A DNA stretch of 64,000 nt from positions 2,559,790-2,623,789 of the forward strand of contig NW_017803921.1 in the NCBI RefSeq assembly GCF_001625305.1, read 5' to 3'. A program made the translations under genes and the position numbers. Shown here one piece after another: positions 44,001 to 46,675 of this stretch (the stretch's first letter is position 1; each line of letters starts with the position of its first letter). The DNA comes from Branchiostoma belcheri (taxonomy: Eukaryota > Chordata > Leptocardii > Amphioxiformes > Branchiostomatidae). Under the pieces are notes generated by a model, which was given only the letters and a program-made list of their open reading frames with translations, was not told the DNA's origin and ran no database searches.

Positions 44001-46675
44001 AGAACATCCAGACTGGAGAGACTCGCACCGTCACCCAGTTTCACTTCCTGTCCTGGCCGCAAGGGGGCATCCCTGCAACCCCCAAGGCACTGCTGGAGTT
44101 CAGAAGGTACGGGACTGGGTAGAGAGCAGATGCCACCATTGAAGGCTATAGTAAAATACTCAAAAACATGATTGCAAAATATGAGAGAACAATATCTAAT
44201 GTTTCATAATTCCATAACACTGTCTTCCCTGCTTTGATAGAAGTATAATTCCAGATAATAAACAGGGGCATAATTCAAATAAGCAATTACAATGTAGTAT
44301 GATTTTTCGGTGGCTGACTTGTAGGTTTGTGTTTCCTGATAGCTTTGATTGCATGGTCGGGTGGGAAGTGATTTTGGCAGTTGATTGATAGGGTGTGTCA
44401 TGATCATATCTGAGTGTGAGCCAGTGGCTAGTGGGAGTAAATGGGCAGTATGTGGAGGAATTCAGGAAGTTGTGTAATACCCAAATACATGTACATCATA
44501 TGCAATCCCCTCCAATGATACCGGTTAGGTTTGTCATAATTTTTCTTACCACATAAGTCGATGGCTTTTTTAAAAAATCTGTTCGTGGTTTGTGTGTTCT
44601 GATTATTTTCTATGAGTTTAGACTGATTAGAATGTTCCCTGAAACTGCTTGCTGCTTTTATTAATCACCTCTTTGCAGGTGGCTGCCATTTTTGTGACCT
44701 TGCAACTGTACTGTGACCTCTGGTTGCATAGTCTCAAAAGTGACATCCTTCTTGTAACCTCTCAACTCTCCCAGCCTAGCCTGTCCTCTATCAGTCAGTT
44801 TTGCTGCTCTTGACAATGTGATTTTAGCAACTTGAAGTTTTTTTACTCTTCTTTTACCTTATTTCACCTTGAAGATTTAGATTGATCTTACCACTTTTCC
44901 CTTGTATGCTCTAATTTATTAGTTAGTGCCCTGACATGTATTTGAATAATATTCTGTCAAGTTCATTACTGTTTCCATTATGCTTGAAGAAGTTCTGAAG
45001 AACATGATATGTTAATTTGTCAAATTATTGTTCAGGTAAAGGCACAGATCCGGACCTGTAGCCTCTGTATCTGGTACTTGTATCAGGTCTTATACCTGAT
45101 GTTAATTTTAGATACGCAGCCCTATTTCAGATATTGACTGTAACATGGGCAGAATGTGGCCTACATCCTGTAGTTTGTGAGTTTTAAAGTGCCTATAGCA
45201 AAGTGAGAATCCGAAGCACTAGGTTGGAGGTTATCTGATGTGAATGAAGTACAGAGCTATAAAGGTCCATAGCAGATGGAATTGAATGTTACCATGATCA
45301 TGATCATGTTAGGTATCACTGTAGTTTACCCTGGAGGAGATAAGATTAACCTTAAGTATTATGTATTATCAGCATGACTAGAGTTTACTACCATGTGCAG
45401 TTTATGTAGCATCAAACAATAATATACTTGGTAATGGTAATACTGATAGTGTGTTATCTAGATATCAGCTTGGTTGATCTCAACAACACTCAGTTCATTG
45501 CTACTGTAATGCAATTTGTTCATTGTTTCCACAGGAAAGTGAACAAGTGTTATCGAGGCAAGTCCTGCCCTATCGTGGTCCACTGCAGGTATGATTTTTT
45601 CTTTTGCTAGACCAAGTTTTCAAGTTTGCAAATTGAATATTGATGAGACAGTTCTAGGGATATCTAGGCATTTCAAATTATGTTTGCTTTTTGGAGAGTG
45701 GAAATTAAAACAAACATTTTTCTCCATGTGCAGTGATGGTTGTGGCCGTACGGGAACCTACTGCCTGGTGGACATGGTCCTCAACAGGATGACTAAGGGT
45801 GAGTGTGCCTGCAGCGCCACCTAGTGTTTTCTGCTCACTCTGCAGTAGAATGTCACCACTGGTTCTGAGACTTTTCTGTAGGACTGTTCCCTATATACAT
45901 ACTGTATGTGAAGGAAAATTCACTGACAACAATGCCTCCTAGTGTTTGTAGTATAACTGCAGTTGGCTGTGCATTCTTGTAAATTTTGCAAGAAATTTGA
46001 TTCAAGAAATTCCACGCACTGAATTCTATATTTGTTTCCTTCATTTTTGTCTTTTCTAACAATTTTTTTTTTAAATTCCTAGGTGCCAAGGAGATTGACA
46101 TTGCGGCCACACTGGAACATATACGTGATCAGAGACCGAACATGGTGAAGAGTAAGGTATGTTTGTCACTGCCTCATCATAACAACATAACTTTGTATCC
46201 AACTCCCCTTTAAAGATGCAATGTCTTTTGAAGTAGTAATATGGAGTTAAGTTTTCCATTATAATAATTGTAATTATCATCATTAATTGGTTCGCAAAGC
46301 CCAGGTGTTATTTTCTTAATGTAACCAATTTAAGTGGGCTCGTGTGTAAAGATCCCACCACACTTAATGAAAAGAGCAGGGGTCCTTCCCAGTGTGCGTG
46401 GTTCAAACCTTACAATCTAGTCTCAGGTTTGACATTTGAAAGAGTTGATAGTCACCTGTTATGCCAATTTTTCCACAAATGTGATAAATCTTCATAAATA
46501 AGTATTGAATGAAATCTCAAGTTTGACATTTGGAAGAGGTGATAGTCACCTGCTGTGTCAGTCCTCCCACAAATGTGGTAAATGTTTGTTTTCCATCCCA
46601 CAGGACCAGTTTGAGTTTGCGCTGACAGCAGTAGCCGAAGAGGTGAACGCCATCTTGAAAGCCCTACCGCAGTAG
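1887..46675 (+). CDS. PTPRN: IA-2/phogrin-type receptor pseudo-tyrosine phosphatase, 21 exons, 5' end missing
   Basis: Spliced gene for a dense-core/secretory-granule membrane protein of the IA-2 (PTPRN) / phogrin (PTPRN2) family. Joining exons by GT-AG sites and codon phase gives about 994 residues, close to the vertebrate proteins (about 980-1015). Order, numbered from the first codon in the window: RESP18-like domain (1 to about 70), acidic luminal linker (about 100-447), Lys-Lys site (431-432), mature-ectodomain fold (about 465-583), one membrane span (about 599-621), cytoplasmic linker (650-711) and PTP-like domain (about 712-994). The last residues read NAILKALPQ followed by TAG, as in vertebrate members. 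Signal-peptide exon(s) are not found and are presumed left of the window. All junction phases agree except in the exon at 43938, which has two extra bases. An invertebrate single-copy gene would be co-orthologous to PTPRN and PTPRN2, so the symbol marks the family. Confidence 0.93.
2482..2683 (+). CDS. PTPRN: PTPRN exon: end of RESP18 region and luminal helix
   Basis: Acceptor TACAG ends at 2481 and donor GTTTGG starts at 2684. It completes the split Arg codon from the previous exon and ends in phase 0. It encodes [12 protein letters not shown] followed by a charged, probably helical stretch ending ERALEQ. The phase fit on the left supports the junction. The donor is weak (GTTTGG), so its exact end is slightly less certain. 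Confidence 0.85.
2937..3462 (+). CDS. PTPRN: PTPRN exon: large acidic luminal linker
   Basis: Longest exon, 526 nt. The acceptor is a tandem CAGCAG, so coding may start at 2937 or 2940 in the same frame. The donor GTAAGT starts at 3463 and the exon ends after codon position 1. The product continues the helix ([16 protein letters not shown]) and then becomes rich in Asp, Glu and Gly with Tyr clusters ([11 protein letters not shown]). This is a rapidly evolving luminal pro-region. It is assigned by phase continuity and the continuous open frame, since the residues themselves are not strongly conserved. Confidence 0.85.
3636..3767 (+). CDS. PTPRN: PTPRN exon: luminal linker with ELNSLLDG helix
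   Basis: Acceptor TTGTAG ends at 3635 and donor GTTAGT starts at 3768. It begins and ends after codon position 1. It encodes [20 protein letters not shown] and then a helix ending DDKEQGGG. The LTDEEYKLL segment resembles the LTPEQLSTLL helix found in the vertebrate IA-2 luminal region; that comparison is from memory. Confidence 0.82.
4171..4482 (+). CDS. PTPRN: PTPRN exon: highly acidic segment with Lys-Lys processing site
   Basis: Acceptor CTGTCAG ends at 4170 and donor GTAAGG starts at 4483. It is read in the phase set by the preceding exon; two other frames are also open here but do not fit. The peptide is a run of Asp/Glu/Ser/Thr with scattered Lys (for example [17 protein letters not shown]) ending [14 protein letters not shown]. 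The dibasic KK at 4431..4436 followed by SP closely resembles the KKSP site at which vertebrate IA-2 is cut to release the mature transmembrane fragment. Confidence 0.85.
4640..4712 (+). repeat. Decayed duplicate of the end of the acidic PTPRN exon
   Basis: ATCTTCAGGAATGGTTCATC, a spacer, GTATGTAAGGGG and GCATTTTAGA repeat, with changes, the exon end and donor at 4455..4510 (CTTCTTCAGGAATGG, CATGTAAGGGG, GCATTTTAAAT). Offset about 190 bases. It looks like a local duplication carrying an extra donor-like site. Confidence 0.6.
4822..4993 (+). CDS. PTPRN: PTPRN exon: start of mature ectodomain
   Basis: Acceptor TCTGCAG ends at 4821 and donor GTAAGT starts at 4994. It enters after codon position 1 and leaves after position 2. 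Another acidic patch is followed by [19 protein letters not shown] and a helix. It fits the first strand and helix of the membrane-proximal mature ectodomain (Receptor_IA-2, a SEA-like fold), where the vertebrate protein reads GYIVTDQKPL. Confidence 0.85.
5574..5790 (+). mobile_element. TTAA-type MITE, partial
   Basis: Begins GGCATCCAATGCAATTTC and continues with CAATCCTATCCTATAGCATACTG and TTGTTTTGTATCGTAGG, both shared with other copies in the window. The right terminus is lost. Confidence 0.6.
6490..7164. mobile_element. Candidate DNA element with TGGGTTCACCACA ends
   Basis: Perfect 13-base inverted repeats TGGGTTCACCACA at 6490..6502 and its complement at 7152..7164. The left end also forms a hairpin (TTCACCACACC / GGTGTGGTGAA) followed by a CTCCTCCTTCT tract. 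No clear target-site duplication was seen, so this is tentative. Confidence 0.4.
7434..7496. repeat. Short inverted repeat, CCTGTGTGATAAC arms
   Basis: CCTGTGTGATAACCGTAA and its near complement TTAGTTATCACACAGGC flank about 28 bases. Related GCCCGTGTGATAA sequence occurs near 2098 and GGTTATCACACGGGC near 39068, so it is probably the terminus of a dispersed element. Confidence 0.45.
7757..7840 (+). CDS. PTPRN: PTPRN exon: mature ectodomain
   Basis: Acceptor TTTACAG ends at 7756 and donor GTTAGT starts at 7841. It both enters and leaves after codon position 2. It encodes [20 protein letters not shown] and SEIFSD. The [10 protein letters not shown] helix matches the LLEILAEHVH-type helix position of the family. 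It is short but strictly phase-compatible on both sides. Confidence 0.85.
8036..8115 (+). CDS. PTPRN: PTPRN exon: mature ectodomain
   Basis: Acceptor TATCCAG ends at 8035 and donor GTAAGC starts at 8116. It enters after position 2 and leaves after position 1. It encodes [20 protein letters not shown] and TVAHLA. The [14 protein letters not shown] pattern aligns with the TFRIRHNEQNLSLADV strand-helix of vertebrate IA-2. Confidence 0.87.
8920..9045 (+). mobile_element. TTAA-type MITE, right half
   Basis: AAATGATGACAAAAACATGC through GAAATTGCATTGGATGCCT, with TTAA at 9046..9049. It matches the right part of full copies. It ends about 30 bases before the PTPRN exon at 9076. Confidence 0.7.
9076..9146 (+). 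CDS. PTPRN: PTPRN exon: end of mature ectodomain
   Basis: Acceptor TATTCAG ends at 9075 and donor GTATGT starts at 9147. It ends in phase 0. It encodes [20 protein letters not shown] and GSNE, matching the helix plus GLQILQTGVG strand that precedes the membrane in vertebrate IA-2. A TTAA-type MITE ends only about 30 bases upstream of this exon. Confidence 0.87.
9343..9422 (+). repeat. Dispersed repeat copy 1 (TCTGGCTAATGGAGATA)
   Basis: CAGTTCTGGCTAATGGAGAT, GCACGCGTGCCTACCAGCCA and CCATTAGATG.. TCTTGAAAATG recur at 11131..11208 with about 85 percent identity by eye. The unit contains CTAATGG / CCATTAG inverted ends. Confidence 0.6.
10285..10570 (-). mobile_element. tRNA-derived SINE
   Basis: On the minus strand, 10570 to about 10500 reads like a decayed tRNA-Ala: TGCTCAACAGGGAAGAG (A-box region), an anticodon arm CTCGCTTTGCAAGTGAG with TGC anticodon, then a degraded B box. 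The body contains CAGTGGGCTAGCCCACTG and CCAAGGGCTACAGAAATGG. Part of the body recurs near 49800. Not a functional tRNA. Confidence 0.55.
11131..11208 (+). repeat. Dispersed repeat copy 2 (TCTGGCTAATGGAGATA)
   Basis: Second copy of the repeat at 9343..9422, about 1.8 kb away in the same orientation, preceded in both cases by ATAATGC.GTT.G.ACAG. Confidence 0.6.
11475..11692 (-). mobile_element. TTAA-type MITE, minus orientation
   Basis: Contains CACATTTTTGCCTCACAGAT, ATATCAGTATGCAATGGGAT and GGATTGATTCAACTTACTAC in the order seen in reverse copies elsewhere. Ends are diverged (CTGCCCTGAAATCACTGTGG). Confidence 0.65.
12032..12303. mobile_element. Foldback element with about 100-base arms
   Basis: The left arm (from GTTGCATAATACAAAATA through GCTGCTATCTTCCATTATTG) pairs with the right arm (CAGTCACTGATGAAAGATAG through GTATTACATAAC) over most of its length. 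Both arms carry ACTGAGAAT next to the loop. A short unique centre remains. This is a long-TIR MITE or foldback element. Confidence 0.6.
12406..12669 (+). mobile_element. TTAA-type MITE
   Basis: TTAA at 12402..12405 and 12670..12673 flank the ends AGGCATCCATTGTAATTTC and GAAATTGCATTGGATGCT. Internal GTGAGGCAAAAATGTGATGTC matches other copies. Confidence 0.75.
14655..14945. other. GC-richer block, open on both strands
   Basis: About 290 bases less AT-rich than its surroundings, with an uninterrupted 94-codon frame on the minus strand and a 75-codon frame on the plus strand. No family recognised and no flanking splice sites obvious. It may be a repeat or retro-derived fragment rather than a gene. 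Confidence 0.3.
15110..15215 (+). mobile_element. TTAA-type MITE, right fragment
   Basis: AAATGTGCTAAGAAATTGCT, AATGTCAATATTAGACAGAT and GCTCTGAAATTGCATTTGAT correspond to the last third of full copies. Confidence 0.55.
15705..15935 (+). repeat. Dispersed repeat shared with 26750..26930
   Basis: Shared blocks with the second copy: ACAAACATGACAGCTTGGCT-like, TTCCAGCTTT, CACTTCCT, ATTCAACTTACTTTGTAAAG and GACCAAAAAAAATTACCTG. Its right part resembles the inner part of the TTAA-type MITE, so it may be a related family. Confidence 0.5.
16789..16873 (+). repeat. Tandem repeat, four 21-base units
   Basis: Unit GGTTGTATTNNNATATTTAA repeated four times (bases vary at TCC, TGC, AGG, AGA), then a fifth partial GGTT. 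Confidence 0.85.
17499..17889 (+). mobile_element. MITE with GGCCATGTTGATTTGATT ends, copy 1
   Basis: Same family as 54654..55041: right end TGATTATATGGATGACATCC in complement, GTTCCCAGAGGATGTCATCC and CATGGCC followed by TTA (17890..17892). Left end is degenerate (GTTGATTTGATTATATTGAT). Centre shares CCATACC.TACCATACC and AATGTCGTATAATG. Confidence 0.7.
18825..19173 (-). mobile_element. TTAA-type MITE, full-length, minus orientation
   Basis: Ends AGGCATCCAGTGCC and GAAATTACATTGGGTGCCT; internal CATCACATTTTTGCCACACAG, GATTGATTCAACTTACTTC and ATTGACTTTGAAAATCCAGT match reverse copies. Confidence 0.7.
19356..19460 (+). promoter_or_regulatory. Paired RFX X-box-like motifs
   Basis: GTTGCTATGGCAAC at 19416..19429 and GTAGCTATGGCAAC at 19444..19457 each fit the palindromic X-box (GTTGCCATGGCAAC) with one or two changes and start 28 bases apart. 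GATGATGTCATTGT precedes the second, and CATGATGTCATTGTTACTATGAC near 19354 looks like a decayed third copy. A Sox-like CCTTTGTTAT lies between. Function is inferred from motif only. Confidence 0.45.
22041..22622 (-). mobile_element. TTAA-type MITE, interrupted by a SINE
   Basis: TTAA at 22037..22040 and 22623..22626 flank ends AGGCATCCAATGCAGTTT and CTAAAATTGCAGTGAATGC. The internal MITE sequence stops at ATAAATAG near 22160 and resumes at GTAGGACAACCCTACAATAC near 22437, with the SINE between. Confidence 0.8.
22165..22434 (+). mobile_element. tRNA-derived SINE nested in a MITE
   Basis: A-box GTGGCGCACTGG at 22181..22192 and perfect B-box GGTTCGAGTCC at 22225..22235, in a tRNA-like 5' region. 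This is followed by CCCTTGGGAAAGGCACTTTA, a motif common in invertebrate SINE bodies, and an AATAAAATAAAAATAAATAA tail. Not a tRNA gene: the acceptor stem does not close and there is a SINE body and tail. Confidence 0.8.
23238..23370 (+). mobile_element. GGCCACACC-family MITE, right part
   Basis: GGCTCCTATTGTAGCTTTTG, GGGCTATCAGAGGATGCCTA and the end AAGAATCAAGAAATCAAATG, GTGTGGCC then TAA match the right half of full elements (for example 49252..49615). It ends about 45 bases before the transmembrane exon. Confidence 0.7.
23416..23613 (+). CDS. PTPRN: PTPRN exon: transmembrane segment
   Basis: Acceptor TTCTCAG ends at 23415 and donor GTAAAT starts at 23614. It is exactly 66 codons in phase 0. 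It holds a short luminal stalk ([11 protein letters not shown]), a 23-residue hydrophobic span (about residues 599-621) and the basic stop-transfer KRSAHRDAK. The exon ends DATADYQ, before the conserved ELCRQRMA. It follows the largest intron of the gene, 14.3 kb. Confidence 0.93.
23675..24044 (-). mobile_element. TTAA-type MITE, full-length, minus orientation
   Basis: Ends AGACATCCAGTGCAATTTC and AAAATTGCATTGGATGCC with TTAA at 24045..24048. Contains CATCACATTTTTGCCTCACA and TTGTCTTTGAAAATCCAGTT. Starts about 60 bases after the transmembrane exon donor. Confidence 0.8.
24629..24958. mobile_element. hAT-type MITE with 8-base target duplication
   Basis: Terminal repeats CAGTGTTCTAGCCAGC and GCTGGCTGGAACAATG; perfect 8-base direct repeat GGTTTTAC at 24621..24628 and 24959..24966. 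The CAG...CTG-like ends and 8-base duplication are characteristic of hAT elements. No transposase frame in 330 bases. Confidence 0.8.
25118..25248 (+). CDS. PTPRN: PTPRN exon: juxtamembrane cytoplasmic linker
   Basis: Acceptor CACGCAG ends at 25117 and donor GTAAGC starts at 25249. It starts in phase 0 and ends after codon position 2 (TG of Trp). It encodes [18 protein letters not shown] and then a Ser/Arg-rich tract ending [11 protein letters not shown]. This is nearly the vertebrate ELCRQ.MATK...SPSSHSSTPSW juxtamembrane sequence. An overlapping antisense open frame is a shadow. Confidence 0.95.
25284..25737. mobile_element. PIF/Harbinger-like MITE (GGCCACACC family)
   Basis: Ends GGCCACACCAGTTTAATT and AAATTGGTGTGGCC; flanked by TAA at 25281..25283 and 25738..25740. 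The 3-base TWA duplication is typical of PIF/Harbinger elements. It begins about 35 bases after a PTPRN donor. Confidence 0.8.
26750..26930 (+). repeat. Dispersed repeat shared with 15705..15935
   Basis: CCACAACAAACTACCAATTT, AACAAGCATGGCTGACAGCT, TTCCAGCTTT and GACTTTGTAAAGAAACGACC align in order with the first copy 11 kb upstream. Confidence 0.5.
27480..27590 (+). mobile_element. GGCCACACC-family MITE, right fragment
   Basis: GGCTCCTTTTGTAGCTTTTG, GGGCTATCCTAAGATGTCTA and AAATCCAAGAAACAATAGAT match the right half of the family; the terminal GTGTGGCC has decayed. Confidence 0.55.
27838..27945 (+). mobile_element. TTAA-type MITE, left fragment
   Basis: ATGCAATTTCAGGGTGGCAA, AACTGGATTTTGTAAGTCAA and GCATACTGATATCTGTGAG correspond to the left third of full copies. 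Confidence 0.7.
28981..29346 (+). mobile_element. TTAA-type MITE, full-length
   Basis: Starts AGTCATCCAATGCAATTTC and ends CTTGAAATTTCTTTGGATATC with TTAA at 29347..29350. Internal GATGTCACTGACAGAAGACA and TTGTTTTGTATCATAGGCTT match consensus. Confidence 0.75.
30370..30503 (+). repeat. 125-base direct repeat, copy 1
   Basis: GCAATGCCAAGACCTTATTG, GAAGACCTTGACTCTGCTCT and CAATTATAGTCTTAAACTAT recur at 30722..30843 in the same order with high identity. Copy 1 has an extra GAACTGATGTCA. Both include a perfect TGACGTCA. Confidence 0.85.
30722..30843 (+). repeat. 125-base direct repeat, copy 2
   Basis: Second copy of 30370..30503 after about 220 bases of different sequence; retains TGACGTCA at 30740..30747. 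Confidence 0.85.
31390..31810. promoter_or_regulatory. GC-rich repeat-poor intronic block 1, candidate enhancer
   Basis: Stands out from the AT-rich intron by base composition and absence of the repeat families. Contains a perfect octamer ATTTGCAT at 31479..31486 and an inverted GAGCACGGCGA / TCGCCGCTC near 31751. No open frame of note. Regulatory role is inferred. Confidence 0.35.
32880..33440. promoter_or_regulatory. GC-rich repeat-poor intronic block 2, candidate enhancer
   Basis: Includes TAATTA homeodomain cores (33089..33094), CATATG and CAGCTG E-boxes, and CpG-rich sequence near 33170-33290. Both strands have overlapping open frames of 80-90 codons here, a side effect of GC content. 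No splice-supported exon. Confidence 0.35.
35315..35645. mobile_element. PIF/Harbinger-like MITE (GGCCACACC family)
   Basis: Starts GGCCACAACAGTTGACTTT and ends CAATTTGTGTCACC; TTA at 35312..35314 and 35646..35648. Internal GCCTAGGCATCCC and ATGATAGCCCTAAATGCTAC match the family. Ends about 37 bases before the PTPRN exon at 35683. Confidence 0.75.
35683..35737 (+). CDS. PTPRN: PTPRN exon: [11 protein letters not shown] linker
   Basis: Acceptor TTACAG ends at 35682 and donor GTAAGA starts at 35738. This 55-nt exon completes the Trp codon and ends in phase 0. It encodes [18 protein letters not shown], almost identical to the vertebrate [17 protein letters not shown]. It is too short to appear as a free open reading frame and was found by motif and phase. 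Confidence 0.95.
36650..36798. mobile_element. PIF/Harbinger-like MITE, short internally deleted copy
   Basis: 149 bases: GGCCACACCAATGTAATT to AATTAATGTGGCC, flanked by TTA at 36647..36649 and 36799..36801. Confidence 0.85.
37249..37367 (+). mobile_element. TTAA-type MITE, 119-base deleted copy
   Basis: AGGCATCCAATGCAATTTG to GAAATTACATCGGATGCC with TTAA at 37368..37371; centre retains TATTGACATTTACTGTCA. Lies about 65 bases upstream of a PTPRN exon. Confidence 0.8.
37433..37580 (+). CDS. PTPRN: PTPRN exon: start of PTP-like domain
   Basis: Acceptor CCTCAG ends at 37432 and donor GTAAGT starts at 37581. It is phase 0 in and leaves after position 1. It encodes [20 protein letters not shown], a variable loop and [10 protein letters not shown]. 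The AYMEDHL.N.DRL.KEW and KNR...P motifs are hallmarks of the IA-2 family N-terminal PTP helix and first substrate-loop approach. A short MITE lies about 65 bases upstream. Confidence 0.95.
37862..37940 (+). repeat. Tandem repeat, ACATGAATCTGTATCTGT units
   Basis: About four imperfect 18-base units (ATCTGTATCTGTACATGA) ending ATTGCAAATAAAG. Confidence 0.8.
38321..38676 (+). mobile_element. TTAA-type MITE, full-length
   Basis: TTAA at 38317..38320 and 38677..38680; ends AGGCATCCAATGCAATTTC and GCCCTGAGATGGCATTTCCT. One of the least decayed copies, 356 bases. Confidence 0.85.
38852..39045 (+). mobile_element. GGCCACACC-family MITE, left part
   Basis: Begins TTA then GGCCACACCAATTCATTT and AATTGGTTCCTGGATTCGC; continues CATATTTTGGCCCAACAGTT and CTTCCTAGTTACAGTTTTTC as in 49252..49615, then breaks off. 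Confidence 0.65.
42710..42783 (+). CDS. PTPRN: PTPRN exon: PTP-like domain, DYINAS loop
   Basis: Acceptor TTCACAG ends at 42709 and donor GTAAGT starts at 42784. It completes a Tyr codon and ends in phase 0. It encodes [10 protein letters not shown] and [10 protein letters not shown]. The YDH.RV.L and DYINAS motifs are standard conserved PTP elements (phosphotyrosine loop region). Confidence 0.95.
42970..43047 (+). CDS. PTPRN: PTPRN exon: PTP-like domain, YIATQGP motif
   Basis: Acceptor TGACAG ends at 42969 and donor GTGTGT starts at 43048. It is exactly 26 codons in phase 0. It encodes [20 protein letters not shown] and [14 protein letters not shown] and DFWQ are conserved PTP motifs; the vertebrate IA-2 sequence is [15 protein letters not shown]. 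Confidence 0.95.
43449..43568 (+). CDS. PTPRN: PTPRN exon: PTP-like domain core strand
   Basis: Acceptor TTAACAG ends at 43448 and donor GTACGT starts at 43569. It is 40 codons in phase 0. It encodes [20 protein letters not shown], then [21 protein letters not shown]...VIVML and YWP are conserved PTP motifs, and the YWP-E-G-SLYH-YE ending is IA-2-like. Confidence 0.95.
43938..44106 (+). CDS. PTPRN: PTPRN exon: PTP-like domain with WPQ loop, frame broken
   Basis: Acceptor TTGACAG ends at 43937 and donor GTACGG starts at 44107. It starts with [11 protein letters not shown], as in the vertebrate [20 protein letters not shown]. Right after WCE the frame fails: a GGG at 43970..43972 and a CCC at 43977..43979 each appear to have one base too many relative to [11 protein letters not shown], and straight reading hits TGA at 43998..44000. 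The exon is 169 nt where 167 (phase 2 out) is needed by the next exon, consistent with +2. Beyond the break the peptide is [20 protein letters not shown] and then [13 protein letters not shown]. The catalytic WPD aspartate is Gln here. The extra bases may be a sequencing or assembly error, or a real null allele. Confidence 0.88.
44107..45534. other. PTPRN intron
   Basis: 1.4 kb intron between the WPQ exon and the P-loop exon. I see no exon or recognised repeat in it. Confidence 0.5.
45535..45588 (+). CDS. PTPRN: PTPRN exon: start of pseudo-active-site loop
   Basis: Acceptor CCACAG ends at 45534 and donor GTATGA starts at 45589. This 54-nt exon completes an Arg codon and ends after codon position 2. 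It encodes [17 protein letters not shown], nearly identical to vertebrate IA-2. The Cys that would be the nucleophile is its last full codon. Confidence 0.96.
45734..45798 (+). CDS. PTPRN: PTPRN exon: HCSDG pseudo-signature loop
   Basis: Acceptor GTGCAG ends at 45733 and donor GTGAGT starts at 45799. It completes the Ser codon and gives [22 protein letters not shown]. With the previous exon the P-loop reads [10 protein letters not shown], with Asp where active PTPs have Ala. The same change makes vertebrate IA-2 and phogrin inactive. The Cys and Arg of the loop are retained. Confidence 0.96.
46083..46156 (+). CDS. PTPRN: PTPRN exon: PTP-like domain, Q-loop helix
   Basis: Acceptor TTCCTAG ends at 46082 and donor GTATGT starts at 46157. 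It enters after position 1 and leaves in phase 0. It encodes [20 protein letters not shown] and [20 protein letters not shown] is an IA-2 family signature segment. Confidence 0.96.
46421..46592 (+). repeat. Tandem duplication just before the last PTPRN exon
   Basis: TCTCAGGTTTGACATTTGAA, GATAGTCACCTGTTATG and CCACAAATGTGATAAAT at 46421..46489 recur as TCTCAAGTTTGACATTTGGA, GATAGTCACCTGCTGTG and CCACAAATGTGGTAAAT at 46516..46585, about 95 bases later. The second copy ends near the branch/pyrimidine region of the final acceptor (46603). Confidence 0.8.
46604..46675 (+). CDS. PTPRN: PTPRN terminal exon with stop
   Basis: Acceptor CCACAG ends at 46603. It encodes [23 protein letters not shown], followed by TAG at 46673..46675. 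This C-terminus is identical or nearly so to vertebrate PTPRN/PTPRN2. It includes the helix containing EEVNAILK. Confidence 0.97.
   Translation, partial: DQFEFALTAVAEEVNAILKALPQ

Noticed and set aside
43900..44142. 80-residue open frame covering the WPQ exon
   Set aside because: Wrong frame for the conserved PTP residues; it stays open only because of the frame break in this exon.
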